NCBI GenBank assembly: GCA_032717465.1 | Contig: CM064713.1 | Span: forward strand, 13,395,360 to 13,459,359 | Direction of reading: 5' to 3' | Length of the DNA stretch: 64,000 bases | DNA from: Coenobita brevimanus | Taxonomy: Eukaryota; Arthropoda; Malacostraca; Decapoda; Coenobitidae | Shown: one piece after another, positions 34,500-45,545 of the stretch | How positions within the stretch are numbered: the stretch's first letter is position 1 | Layout of the letters: the number at the start of each line of letters is the position of its first letter | Notes under the pieces: generated by a model | The model's input: the letters and a program-made list of their open reading frames with translations, nothing else | Database searches by the model: none | What the model was told of the DNA's origin: nothing | Made by a program: the position numbers and the translations under genes

Positions 34500-37400
34500 T
34501 TAACCCCTACACCGCGGGCATGTTTACCAATGTTTTGCATGTCCCACGGGGTTATTCGGGCTCCGACAGACTCTCAAAAAATATTTGCCAAAAATCAGTT
34601 ATTAGTCCTAGAATATTAAAATTACTATGCTTATGGCACATACCTTCAGCTTTCTCTTGGAATGTTTGTTGAGCCTTCGTCAGTTACCGTAGGACTTGTG
34701 GAGACCTCTGAAGTTGGGTAACGAAGTCTCCACTTTACACTTCCCGACAACCCGTAATATGATTACCACGGCCAGATATTAACGCTATAAACACTACTCT
34801 ATGATTTTCAAGTAGTTTGGGATCCATACTCCAAAAAAAACCCCACTGTGAAAGCAATGAAAATCTCGAGCGCGTATGACCTTCGCACTTGTGCTAGTTC
34901 GCTTTTGGTACTCTGTCATTTATTATTCATAAAACCCCTCACGCTTTATATTTCTATTACTATATCACACTTATATATATCTGGAGTTTTTCTCCATAAG
35001 TTTCCTTCAGTAGTATTAGTTTATTGTCACTGAAGTCATCTAATTTTTCATTCAGTAAAATACGTAGAGAGCCACGGATTCACTTTCACTGTTATAACAT
35101 AAAGTATTTGTACTCATATTCTTATATTACTAATTACTTACATTACTATTTACATTTTCTATTGTATTTTCAATATTTACCCTTCTATTTCACTTACACT
35201 ATGTTAGTCACTGTCACTTTCAGTAAGATACAACTATAATACACTGTTCAGTCATATGTACTGAACATCCATTGCTTTCACTTGCTATTTACACATTATT
35301 TACACATTACTCTCCTTTCCCACTTGCACTTTTAGAACTGCTTCTGGCTGTGGTAATCAAAGAAGCAGGTAACACAGAGGGGAACCTGGCACTTAGCGCA
35401 CTGCCAAGAGGTGCGTTTGTGCTCAGGTGTGCGTCGGATGGTATGTGCACACACCTGACACCTGCGGATCGCAGACTTCCTTTTACCTGCGGCAGGCATT
35501 AGCACCAGTCTGTGCCGATCCATATACGCCCTCTGCTCAAGTCGGTCGGGAAGTGTTACTGGATGGCGCCTTGGAGTTGCTGCTGTCACCCTACCATATC
35601 TTTCCAGCAGCTGCTCAACACAAGTCCTGGCAAACAACCTCAGGGAGAAGGACTTGGGTGGCTTGACCTTCATCTTGTACAGGATGAAGGCGTTCAGCAT
35701 CGTCATATCTATGAGACGCAGAAAAACTTTCCTGTACCACCTAGTATTCTTCCTGAGGCAGTCAATCTCACCAATCATCACGTCGGACTTGTCCACCAGC
35801 CGCATGTTGATGTTGTAGTCTAACACAGCATCAGGTTTCATCACAGGTTCGCCTGTCCTACGGTCGACCTTCCCACTGTCTGTCATTTCCCCCTTATGTA
35901 CGGTGGTGAGCATGTGCACGAACCTCTTGTCATGCCACCGTATTGCCAGCATCTTCTCAGACTTGCGTAGGTGCACGTCTCCTCGCTGCGAGGTTCCTGC
36001 CTCTGTGAATTTAGGGAAGTGGGCACGATTACTTTTGACAGTGCCGCAGGAGCCAATGCCGTGCTCTGAAAGGTATTTGGCAAGTTTCGGTACTGTATAA
36101 TAGTTGTCTGTATACAGCACATGATTCCCACCAAAATACTTTTCAAGGAGCACTTTCACTACACAGCCTGAGAAGCCAAGGGGGTGTGTTTTATCCAGAT
36201 TGACAGTGCTGGCTGAATAAATGACGAGGTCAAGGATGTACCCCATCTTACAGTCGCACAGTACAAAGAACTTGATTCCAAAGCGATGGCGTTTGCTTGG
36301 AATGTACTGTACAAACCGAAGACGTCCTCTGAACAAAACCAAGGATTCGTCAATGACAACCTTCTGAAAGGGGTGGAAGAATGACATAAACTTATCCTTC
36401 ATTCTGCTCAGAATCTCCCGGATCTTCCAGAGTGGGTCGGTTTGGGAAGGTACATCATTGTCGGCAAAGTGCAGGTTTCCCATGATGTTCCGAAAGCGAT
36501 CTCTGACCATGTACTTATTGAAGGTGTGTGAGGGTGGTAAGGGGTCCATGGACCAGTATTCTTCCAACTCGTGCTTCTTTGAGTGTGGCATGAGAAGCAT
36601 GAGGGCAAAGAACACATACAGCTCCTGCACTCCCAGCATGGACCACTGTTGCATCTTGGCTGCACCTGTACCACTTGCAGCACGTTGTGATTCATACCTG
36701 TTGGTCTCATCACATATGTGCTGCATGACTTTGTCATCTAGGAAGGCCAAAAGGAAGTCCACACACTCAGCATTATCGTCAAGAGTGAAGGCAGGCTGTA
36801 CTCCTGAGGAGCTCTCATCAAAAACTAAATGTTCTGGCACAAAATCGGACCCTTCCGTCCACGCGAAGGCGTCCAGGATTCCCTGTCGTGGCGGTGTAGG
36901 GTGGGTGAGGGTGGTGGGTGGCTGTGAGGCAGATTTACCCCATTCAAGGTCACTCTCACTGACCCTGAGTTGCCGTACAGCATTAGCAGCCCTTACCTTA
37001 GTACCAACTCTACTTTTACTTGTCTGGGATTTACCTCTTCCTCTACGGCCTGCCTTCACTGTTGATGCTGGTGGTGACTCCAATGACGAAGACTCCGGAT
37101 ATAATTCAGCAGACGAAGAGGAAGAAATGAGTGAAGTGGGGCTTGGGGAACGGGAAGGTGAATCATCTCGGGACTCATGGCGGGCTGGGTCACGTGGGGC
37201 CATTGTTCTGGGGCTAACATGCCGCCTTTTCACTCCCTTCCCAAATTCCTTCCCTTGCTGCACTAACAGCTCCTTTCCCTTGGAGCTAGGGATAACTTCC
37301 GACACCGAAGCACTCGTACTAGCACTTTCTGGCACGATTTCCTCACCCGGCTCATCACACGATTCACCCAAAGGGTCAAAATCACTATCCATCATCACCA

Positions 37401-38257
37401 TAGACAATTCTACTAGTTCACGTGCCACTGCAGAGTCACTTGGTCCTTTCCTGCTTCCCTCACAACTTTTTATGGGTGTAGAGGTCACGGGGCCCTTTCC
37501 AATGGGTGCAGAAGCGGCAAAAATGGCGGGGCGCAAGTGTGACGTGTTTTGACCACAGCGGAGGACAAGGAACTAAATGCCGCGGCTTATCTGAGAAGGC
37601 AAGGGTTGACAATGACACTGAGGCTGACAGCTGCTAACTTACATGCTAATAAATTATTGGTAGAAAATCTCGGCAGTACATAAAGAAATAGGTAGTTCCA
37701 GGTGAATGTAAATGTCACTTAGGCTTCTCCCTTCCTTTCTGATAAATATTTTTATTACAGACATAGATTACAAGGCATAATTCAAAGGGGAAATTACCAT
37801 GGTAATGTAGTGAATGAATGCTTGTGAGGTGTTGTCAGGTGATAATTAGCCAATTCCTGGTGTATAACACTATCACTTATTTATTTTTTGGGGGTATATA
37901 TTATTTTGTATAAGTATAGGGCTTATTTCAGTGGATGAAATCTGTGGAAAAATCCAGGGGAGATTTGCTTAGCGCAGCGCAGCCGGGGAGGTGAGAGGAC
38001 AGGGTAATGGAGGGCAGGTAGGGAGGGGAGTCAGGAAGGGGGGAAAATTGCTAAAATGTCAACAATGGATGGGAGTACAGATGAGATTTGGAGTGCTGAC
38101 TAGTGTTGGACATTGGCAGTACTGATAGATGATACAAGCCACCACTTGAAAGCCCGGGATAATTCAAAATAACACAGAATCACAAAAGTGACGCCCCGCG
38201 GTATGATCCATTGCGCCCGAGCGTCACGAAAGTGACGCCCCGCGGTTAAGGGGTTAA
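34500..38257 (-). mobile_element. Complete piggyBac element with TTAA target duplication
   Basis: TTAA occurs at 34500-34503 and 38254-38257. The insert 34504-38253 (3,750 bp) starts CCCCTACACCGCGG and ends with the reverse complement CCCCTTAACCGCGG. This gives 14-bp terminal repeats with two mismatches beginning CCC, as in the piggyBac superfamily. A subterminal GTGACGCCCCGCGGT segment is repeated at about 38189 and 38232 near the right end. The single gene is the intact transposase on minus. Ends, target site and gene all look intact. Confidence 0.9.
35332..37536 (-). CDS. piggyBac transposase, intact, 734 residues
   Basis: The frame is uninterrupted. Residues 1-215 are acidic and serine-rich and probably disordered. 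The DDE_Tnp_1_7 core spans about 220-640 and holds the three catalytic Asp at 396 (VVIDESLVLF), 477 (LYTDNYYT) and 582 (RLVDKSDV). Their spacing of 81 and 105 residues is close to the 78 and 101 of the cabbage looper enzyme. The C-terminus (693-729) has a Cys/His cluster (CQVC, CAKC, CVTC, FDYH) of the type that binds the transposon ends. It cuts and pastes at TTAA without leaving a footprint. The ATG at 37536 is the first in frame and gives the conserved-looking length. No intron is needed. Confidence 0.93.
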   Translation of the reverse strand: MRPAIFAASAPIGKGPVTSTPIKSCEGSRKGPSDSAVARELVELSMVMMDSDFDPLGESCDEPGEEIVPESASTSASVSEVIPSSKGKELLVQQGKEFGKGVKRRHVSPRTMAPRDPARHESRDDSPSRSPSPTSLISSSSSAELYPESSSLESPPASTVKAGRRGRGKSQTSKSRVGTKVRAANAVRQLRVSESDLEWGKSASQPPTTLTHPTPPRQGILDAFAWTEGSDFVPEHLVFDESSSGVQPAFTLDDNAECVDFLLAFLDDKVMQHICDETNRYESQRAASGTGAAKMQQWSMLGVQELYVFFALMLLMPHSKKHELEEYWSMDPLPPSHTFNKYMVRDRFRNIMGNLHFADNDVPSQTDPLWKIREILSRMKDKFMSFFHPFQKVVIDESLVLFRGRLRFVQYIPSKRHRFGIKFFVLCDCKMGYILDLVIYSASTVNLDKTHPLGFSGCVVKVLLEKYFGGNHVLYTDNYYTVPKLAKYLSEHGIGSCGTVKSNRAHFPKFTEAGTSQRGDVHLRKSEKMLAIRWHDKRFVHMLTTVHKGEMTDSGKVDRRTGEPVMKPDAVLDYNINMRLVDKSDVMIGEIDCLRKNTRWYRKVFLRLIDMTMLNAFILYKMKVKPPKSFSLRLFARTCVEQLLERYGRVTAATPRRHPVTLPDRLEQRAYMDRHRLVLMPAAGKRKSAIRRCQVCAHTIRRTPEHKRTSWQCAKCQVPLCVTCFFDYHSQKQF

Positions 38258-39850
38258 TGATGTGCTGCCTGAAAGCGCGCACTTCCTCCACAAGTCCTAA
38301 GGGCCCCATCTCCCTGTTGCAGTCCGGGTGCTCCAGGTAGTCCAGAACGACTCAGCTTGGGGATGGCTGGAGTAGTGTCACGCTGAGAGGAGTCCGCATC
38401 ATCGTCGCCATCCTCATCAGAATCTTCAACCTGCAACTGAAGATGTGATCTCGATATCAGACAATCTCTGATACCCAGGATCGCCCTCGTCGTCATCCAA
38501 CCACTCACGCACTTCGTCCACATCAACATCGTCCCCATGCGCACGTAGACGTGCATGGAAGTCATCCACGTCAAAACCTAGGAAATCGTGCTCCACATCC
38601 GTTCCAAGAAGCAGACGAGACCAACCATTTTCTAGAGTCTTGACAGGGATTTCCTTCCATGCACTGGCCCAGTTGTAGATGGCAGACTTAATGTTGTAGC
38701 GGCGAAGGTTTTCCAAAGTCCACTGGCCTAGAGTGTCCCATCCCTCCCTGCGCTCGTCCTTGTCCTCGAGAACAACCATCACCTCGTCCAGGAACTTCCG
38801 TCAGTACAGCCTCTTCGTTGCCACGATCACTCCTTGGTCCATAGGTTGGATGAGTGCAGTAGTATTAGGTGGCAGAACCATGCACCTAATGCGGCCATTC
38901 TCGGCCACCAAGTCCTTGTCGCACGGGTGAGCAGGTGCATTGTCGAGGAGAAGGAGGGCCTTTACCTGGTCGCATGGGATTCCCGGTTTCTCTGTCTGGT
39001 AATGGATGGCCTCCTTGACGAAATGGTGGTGGAACTAGTCTTTGAAGATCTGGGCAGTGAACCATGCCTTCAAGGAATGGTACCAGATGACAGGAAGGAC
39101 ATCCATCACCCCACAAAGACACCGAGGCTGCTTTGCATGGCCAACAATAATGGGCTTGAGCCAGTGCATGCCGTTAGCAATGGCACAACACAAAGTAGAT
39201 ATCCGTTGCTTGTAGAGCTTGCGGCCAGGTACACGCTTCTCCGTCTCCTCGGCTAGTGTTCGTAGGCAAAGAGCGATAGAATAAGCCAGTTTCGTCAGCG
39301 TTGTAGACTTGACCGAGAGTGAGGCCCTCCCTGTTGATCAAGCGCTTCACCTTGTGCTGAAACTCATCTACTCCATCCTCGTTGGCGTCCAAAGCTTCGC
39401 CATGAGACTTACGGTTGGTAAGGCCATGTCGTAACTTGAACGCGAAGAGCCAACCTTCGGATGCCTTGAAGTCTAGGGCATTGTGAAGCATTGCTAACTT
39501 CTCAGCAGCAGCCTTCAGCTCCGTGCCACGCACCATCACACCAGCAGCATGTTGCTGTTGATACCAAATCAACGTGGAGCGGTCGACTTTGCATACTTGG
39601 GAGTAAACATCACCTTCCTCTCCATGTTGCATTTGCTTTTCAACGAGAAGTCAGCCGTGTACTGCATGAGTTTGTCTCGGGATCTCTTGATATCAAACAA
39701 AGTAGATCGGGCCAGGTTGAATTCATGAAGGATGCGTGAGGAAGATCATCCCGCATCCACCTTGTCCAATATCTCCCTCTTCTTCTCCAGAGTCAAAACC
39801 ACTCTCTTCCTTTTCTCAGGCGGCGGGGCCATCATCACACACACGAAGAA
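38258..39850 (-). pseudogene. Tigger/pogo (jerky-like) transposase, frameshifted
   Basis: On minus, the N-terminal helix-turn-helix begins MMAPPPEKRKRVVLTLEKKR near 39835. A CENP-B-type DNA-binding region follows, and 39174-39632 continues with LRHGLTNRKSHGEALD and the first catalytic Asp region QVYNADETGLFYRSLP. The second (LLLDNAPAHP) and third (QPMDQGVI) Asp regions lie near 38945 and 38845. A TGA near 38798 and several frame changes break the gene. The C-terminal region 38426-38782 (LENGWSRLLLG) is readable. The piggyBac insertion cuts the extreme 3' end. Confidence 0.8.
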
Positions 39851-40175
39851 GAGGCACGAGAGCAGCAGGAGAGCCTGCAGCAGGTAAGGCACCACCACAA
39901 AAGCGAGCACGTGGGCGGCCATGACGACGAGCGTGCACACACAACGAGAGACGGGCAGTAAGTGGGGAGGATGCAGGGGCGCTCTAGCGGACGTTGGCGG
40001 AACGACGCACCAAAACACAGCTGGCTCGCGCCGCGCGTGCCAACTTCAAATTAAGGGTGGGTAAAAGTCTGATTTTTTTCTAATTTTTTGCGGTTTTTGG
40101 CCCATTTTGGGAATGTTAGATCTTGGGACGAAAATGTCCAGTAATTGGGGATGTCCGGATATTATGGGGATTACT

Positions 40176-40650
40176 TATATATATATATATATATATATAC
40201 TGTACATATACTCGAGTTTTACCCCATGAACCATCCAAATTACTGTATTATTGTGGGAAAGTGAAATACAGTGACCTTTTATCCAGTATGGTAATCAGAT
40301 CACACATCATTGCCATACTGGACTAACTCCACACTGAACAAATAATAAACCTTATGGGGAAAATTATTTAGATGAGACAAGACTAATTCATGGCAAAAAA
40401 ATCACCAGAATGTTGTAAACAGTAATAGGCAAACATAGAAAACTGCAGTTTAACATATGTATTGTAACACCATGAGATTATTGTACGGCATGAGAAATTA
40501 GGGCAGGTAGGAAAAAAAAATGTCCAACATATGGTGAAACTGCAGGAGAGTCCTTATGCACAGAATTTGCATTTGCATTTTTGTCACAATACTAAGTATC
40601 ACTGTGGTAAATTTAAAAAGTTGCAGAAATCCATACAGATACTTTTGAAT
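40176..40650. other. Unassigned DNA after the Tigger element
   Basis: (TA)n at 40177-40199. No supported gene. Confidence 0.5.
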
Positions 40651-40653
40651 CCA

Positions 40654-40835
40654 TCAGCCTGACAACATATCAGTTTAACATTGCAAGTGGTCACCTGCCA
40701 TGTCAGAAATGGAGGCTGATTCACCTTCATAGTCAATCTGTCTATCAGCCTGACAACTTATCAGTTTAACATGGCAAGTGGTCACCTGCCATGTCAGAAA
40801 TGGAGGGTGATTCACCTTCTTAGTCTGTCATTAAT
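40654..40835. repeat. 91-bp tandem duplication with a near-palindrome
   Basis: TCAGCCTGACAAC at 40654 recurs at 40745, and the following 80-odd bases match with few changes. Each unit contains ATGGCAAGTGGTCACCTGCC (A/T difference in unit one), a near-perfect palindrome. Confidence 0.8.
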
Positions 40836-41345
40836 TGCTCATCCCTACAAACCAAATCTAATATGAACTAACATAATGTAACCTAGCTTAATTTAATCTA
40901 ACTCTAGAAAACAGAATGATCTGGGTCTAATGAATTTTGGATCCAAATCAATCAATTGTCCTCTGCAGGGTGCCACTGGAAACATCAACAAACCTAACTT
41001 GGTGCACTTTAGTACAGTAACATAAATGCTATTTCTACGGAATTTGGGTGTCATAAATGGATTACACAGTTATGAAAGACAGTCCTTGTCAAAACTTTCA
41101 TCATTTATTAATGGGAGCTCTCCTGCAGTATATACCAATATGCTATTATGGTGTGCCAGACAGCACAGGAAGACTGACTTGATGACATCACATGCAAATG
41201 AATGTTTTGATTGGCCGCTGCACCTCTCCTGGCCAATGCGTGTCCTCAGTCGCTGCGGCACCTCTCCCTGGCCTTATGGGACTAATGGACTCCCCCCCCC
41301 CAAAAAAAAAAAAAAAAATCTTGGATTTTGTTAATGTCTTGTATT
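40836..41345. other. Unassigned DNA upstream of LINE copy F
   Basis: No gene; contains a C-run and A-run at 41291-41318 just upstream of the LINE. Confidence 0.4.
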
Positions 41346-44300
41346 AAACAACTAACTAAAAAAACAAACAATAAGCCTCGGACAAGGACTGACCAAACGA
41401 TGACGACCAAGGACCGGACAAAGGACATTGTAATTGGAACCTGGAATGTAAGGGGAGCGAATGATGAGGTGAAAGAGAGAGAGATTGTCCAGGTGCTTGA
41501 GGATGCGAAAGTGGATGTATGTGGAATAACTGAAACAAAATGGGGAGGAGAAAGTGTGAGAGAATGGGAGTATGGATGGGGTATATGTGCAGGAGTAGGT
41601 GAGAATGAGAGGGCAAAGGAAGGAGTATGTATAGTTGTGAGTAAAAGATGGAAGAGGAGCATAAGACAGTATGGATCAGTTGGGTAAAGGATTGTGTGGG
41701 TAAAGTTGAAAGTTGGAATACAAATGTGGGCGATTGTGTATGTGTATGCGCCAACGCAAGATTGTGCTAGAAGAGTGAGAGAAGAGTTCTGGACAAATGT
41801 AAAGTGTGCATGGAAAAGTTTGGAAGGAATGAGAGAGTGTTTTTGATTGGTGATATGAATGGTAAAGTTGGGAATGTGAAGGTGGATGGAATAGTTAGTG
41901 AGTGGGGTGTGCCTGCTGAGATAGATGAGAATGGGAGTGCGTTAGTGGACATTTGTGCTGGCAGGGGGTTGGTGATAGCCAATACCCTCTTCAGGCATAA
42001 AATGATCCACAGGTATACATGGCGAGTGATGAGAAGGGTGGGTGGTGAACTGAATGAAAGGAAGGCAATGATTGATTATGTGTGTGTGGATGAAAGGATG
42101 CGAAGATGTGTAATGGATGCAAGAGTGTATAGAGGTTGGGGGAGTGGACTTTCTGACCACTACTTGGTGATGGCCAGAATTAAAGTTCAAGTAAGTTGGA
42201 GGAATAGAAGCAGGGAAAGACGAGAGGAAGGAGTAGTTGCAAGGAGAGTGGAAAGGTTACAAGAGGATGAGAAAAAGGCAGAGTATAAGAGAGAAGTGGA
42301 GGAACGATTGGGCAAATATGAATTGGAGCAGATGGGAGACGTGAAAGGTGTGTGTAGAATATTTACAGAAGAAATATGTGTAGCATGTGATGTGGTGTGT
42401 GGAAGGAAGAGAAGACGGAGGGGGGTGCAAGGAACAGCGTGGTGGACTGAAGAGGTGAAACAGGCTGTGGCACAAAAGAGGAAAGCATACAATGAATGGA
42501 TGAGAAATAGGGGCGTGGAAGAGGTTGAGAGGCGGAAGAGAGAGTTATATGTAGAAAGAAAGAGAGAGGTGAAAAGATTAGTAAGAGGGAGTAAGAAGAG
42601 AGTGGATGAGGAATTTGGAAGAAATTTGAGTGTAAAGTGGAGGGACTGTAAGAAAATGTTCTGGAGAGAGGTGAAAAGAGTAAGACAGGGTGGAAGTGAG
42701 GTTAACAGGGGAGTGAAAGATAAAAATGGTAGATTACTAGCGGAGAAGGGAGAAAAAGTGAGCAGACGGAGAGAACACTTTAAGGAATTGTTGAACGTAG
42801 AGGATGGAAGTAATGCGAGTATAAGTGGCTGGGGAATGGCTGGGAGAAGGAGGGAGGTGAGAAGACAGGAAGAAATCAGTAGGATAGAAGTTGTGGAAGC
42901 AATGAAGAAAGTTAAATCAGGGAAAGCCCCAGGAATTGATGAAGTGTGTGGTGAAATGCTGAAGCATGGGGGAGAGACAGTTGTAGAATGGATGTGGAAG
43001 ATGTGCAGATTGGCCTGGGAGGAAGGTAGAGTCCCGGAGGATTGGAAGTCAGGTATAATTATTCCCTTGTACAAAGGAAAAGGAGAAAAAGAAGTGTGTG
43101 GTAATCATAGGGGCATTTGTCTTCTTAGTATAATAGGAAAAGTGTATGGTAGGATACTTATTGACAGAGTTAGAGAAAGAACAGAGAAATTAGTTGGAGA
43201 AGAACAGGGAGGCTTTAGGAAGGGAAGAGGTTGTGTAGATCAGATATTCATTCTCAGATCTTTAGTGGAAAAGTTTCTAGAGAAGGGAAAGAAGTTGCAT
43301 GCGGCTTTCATGGATTTGGAGAAAGCATATGACAGGGTGGATAGACAAGGATTGTGGAAAGTGTTAAGAATATATGGAGTAGATGGAAAGTTGTTGAATG
43401 CTGTGAAAAGTATGTATGATGGTGTGAAGGCTGCAGTGCGTGTGGATGATGAACTAAGTGAATTTTTCTCTTTGAAGGTTGGGTTGAAACAGGGATGTCT
43501 CATGTCTCCATGGTTGTTCAATCTGTACATGGATGGGGTAATAATAGAGGTACAAGGTAGGGTAGTGGATGTTGGAGTGGCCATGGTGAGAGAGGATAGT
43601 GTTTGGAAACTCCCTGTACTGTTGTTTGCAGATGATACTGTGTTGTTGAGTGAAGACGAAGGGGAGCTGCAAGGCTTGGTGGATGAGTTTGAGAGAGTGT
43701 GTAAGAAACGGAATCTAAAGGTGAATGTAGGGAAGAGTAAAGTGATGGTCTTTGAGAGAGGTGAAGTCAGTGAATGTACAGGAGGTTGGATGGTGAGGAA
43801 TTGGAAAATGTGAGTACGTTTAAATACTTGGGTAGTGTGATGAGTAAGGATGGAGGTTTGGAGGGTGAAGTGCTTGAAAGGGTACAGCAGGGAAGAAAGG
43901 TTGCTGGTTCCTTGAAAGCAGTGATAAGAAACAGGGAAGTGAGCATGGAAGTGAAAAAGTTACTACATGACAGTATTGTGATACCAACTCTAACGTACGG
44001 AAGTGAAGCTTGGACGTTGTTGGAAGGACACAAGTCAAGAGTGAGAGCAGTGGGAATGAGTTATTTAAGAGGAGCCTGTGGAGTCACATGGAGAGACAGG
44101 CTGACGAATGAGGATATAAAGGAGTGTTGTGGTGTTGAGGTGGATGTGATAGGAAGCGTTATGAGGAACACACTGAGGTGGTTTGGCCATGTGGAGAGGA
44201 TGGAGGGTGAAAGACTGACGAAGAGAGTGTATGTGAGTGAGGTGGAAGGGGAAAGAGGGAGGGGGAGGCCGAGGATGAGATGGAGGGATGGGGTGGAGAG

Positions 44301-44425
44301 GTATATGAGAGAGGGGGGTGTGAGCTGTGAGCAGGGGAGTGAAATGGCGGGGGACAGGGCGACTTGGAGGCGATTTGTTTGTGGCCACCCCAAACGGGAT
44401 TGAGGCGTCTGGCAATAGATAGATT
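41346..44425 (+). mobile_element. LINE family 1, copy F: best-preserved copy
   Basis: It starts inside the 5' UTR (AACAACTAACTAAAAAAACA) and ends GGCGTCTGGCAATAGATAGA. The endonuclease start is at 41328-41687 (TWNVRG, DVCGITETKWG). A 669-residue frame at 41804-43813 covers the rest of the endonuclease (GDMNGKVG, HRYTWR, MIDYVCVDE, SDHYLV) and the RT (FMDLEKAYDRVDR, GLKQGCLMSPWLFNLYMDGV, LLFADDTVLL). The last part is at 43774-44403. Only three lesions are seen against copy E: a stop at 41685-41687, a one-base deletion near 41802 and a one-base shift near 43785. Such light damage implies recent activity. Confidence 0.92.
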
Positions 44426-44809
44426 TACTGATTTTTTTTTAGTGTGTACCACTTTAAAGGTGGTTAGTAGTAAAGAAATGTCATATGCAACACCACTGTA
44501 TTAGCACGAATACAGTGAATGCTGAGGGTAATGCCAAGTAGGTGGATGTCAATTCAGTACATATGACTGATGGTAGAGATAAAAGAGTTCCAGTTTACTG
44601 GGGGGAAAAAATCCAAAGCCTCCTGATCCTTACAATTTTGGATTTGGGAAACTGCACTGTATTCTGAATGTCAAGGATCACCTTCACATGAAAGGGAATG
44701 ACTCATGGTACTGCATCAGTACACAATACAAAAATCCATTTAAAAGAATCCACTTAGAGGTGACTTCAATCTGGTGGGGAGGTTACATACAGTCTTCATT
44801 TATCTCTTC
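44426..44809. other. Unassigned spacer
   Basis: No supported feature between LINE copy F and the 5S SINE. Confidence 0.5.
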
Positions 44810-44929
44810 ATCAACGGCCATGCCACATTGAGTACACCGCTTCCCGTCCGATCAGCGAAGTTAAGCAACGTTGGGTCTGGTTAGTACTTGGATGGGTGAC
44901 CGCCTGGGAACACCAGATGCTGTTGGCAT
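44810..44929 (+). rRNA. 5S rRNA-like sequence (head of a SINE)
   Basis: About 120 bases align from end to end with arthropod 5S rRNA. It contains CGTCCGATCAGCGAAGTTAA, GCAACGTTGGGTCTGGTTAG and TACTTGGATGGGTGACCGCC, and the internal Pol III promoter (box A, intermediate element and box C) looks intact. There is no T-run terminator directly after it; instead it continues into LINE-derived sequence. I therefore read it as a SINE head and not a functional rRNA gene, though it was clearly derived from one. Confidence 0.85.
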
Positions 44930-45046
44930 CCCTACGTGTCAAGTGGGGTTGGTGGAGGATTAGTGCCCCTCCCTGTAAAACAACTCTAAGCCCTTGACCA
45001 CCCCGTTTGGGATACATGGCGTCTGGCTATGGATGGATGGATGGAT
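44810..45046 (+). mobile_element. 5S-derived SINE (SINE3-type) carrying LINE family 1 ends
   Basis: Three modules: a 5S head (44810-44929); a LINE 5' UTR piece (about 44935-44985, TGGTGGAGGATTAGTGCCCC and CCTGTAAAACAAC); and a LINE 3' end (about 45000-45046, ACCCCGTTTGGGATACATGG and GGCGTCTGGCTATGG plus (GATG)n). The 3' end matches the GGCGTCTGGCAATAG terminus of LINE copies A, C, E and F, so the LINE enzyme likely copies it. Pol III would transcribe it from the 5S promoter. Known SINE3 elements of fish pair a 5S head with a LINE tail. The extra 5' UTR module is the unusual part. Confidence 0.85.
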
Positions 45047-45387
45047 CACCGCTAGACATAATTCCAAACTATAAAATTACCTGGAGGTTGTAAGAATAAA
45101 CTAAAATGATACGTTACAACAGTGAAGGGTTTAATGATCTCTCAGTCATAGTCCTGACCAGAAAAAAAAATTAAATATGACATATTAGTCAGCTATAAGC
45201 AAGAGTCCCTGAGGGAATGCACTGTTGAACGTATCTTGTACATGATTCCCCTTTGATGGCTATGTGCCATACTTCTGTAATGTTGAATGTATGATCTCTC
45301 AATCACCATACTTGCAATACGATATTATTTTATTTTTTAAATGAAACAACTCATTATTTCTGTACTGAAAATGTTTATCTGAAATAA
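45047..45387. other. Unassigned DNA
   Basis: No supported feature. Confidence 0.4.
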
Positions 45388-45545
45388 TATCCAAGGGGTG
45401 GTTGGGGTTTATTACTCATGTAATGCCAGTCAGGGATGAGTGAGGGTGGTCACTCTCATCTTCAATGTCAGGACCAACGTGCCTAGCCCCGGGCTCCTAC
45501 ACTCCTCATGGGGCAACACTGGAATAGATGATGAACTAATGAATA
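45388..45545 (+). mobile_element. tRNA-type SINE, family A, 5'-truncated
   Basis: Starts at the box B position (ATATCCAAGGGGTGGTTGGG) and runs through TGTCAGGACCAACGTGCCTA and CTCCTCATGGGGCAACACTG to a short degenerate GATGAA-type tail. Confidence 0.75.

Larger units (their letters stand above)
33620..40175 (-). mobile_element. Tigger/pogo element interrupted by a piggyBac element
   Basis: The left end reads CATTAATCCCCCCAATATCC at 33620; the reverse complement of the right end (40152-40175) reads AGTAATCCCCATAATATCC. Both lie against TATA-rich sequence, consistent with a TA target. Subterminal 'gtccggatattgg' occurs at 33687 and 'gtccggatatta' near 40155. Between the ends lies a broken pogo-type transposase (38258-39850, minus). 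Removing the piggyBac insert leaves about 2.8 kb, the usual size of an autonomous Tigger. Confidence 0.8.

Noticed and set aside
36458..37552. 364-residue plus-strand frame opposite the piggyBac gene
   Set aside because: It is an antisense shadow of the transposase with no domain of its own.
38254..38574. Separate acidic protein gene on minus
   Set aside because: It is the frameshifted C-terminal part of the Tigger transposase next to the piggyBac insertion.
42187..43074. 295-residue minus-strand frame in LINE copy F
   Set aside because: Antisense shadow of the LINE coding region; Ser/Thr/Leu-rich without motifs.
44810..44929. A functional 5S rRNA gene
   Set aside because: No T-run terminator and no tandem 5S units; it is fused to LINE-derived sequence, so a SINE head is the better reading.
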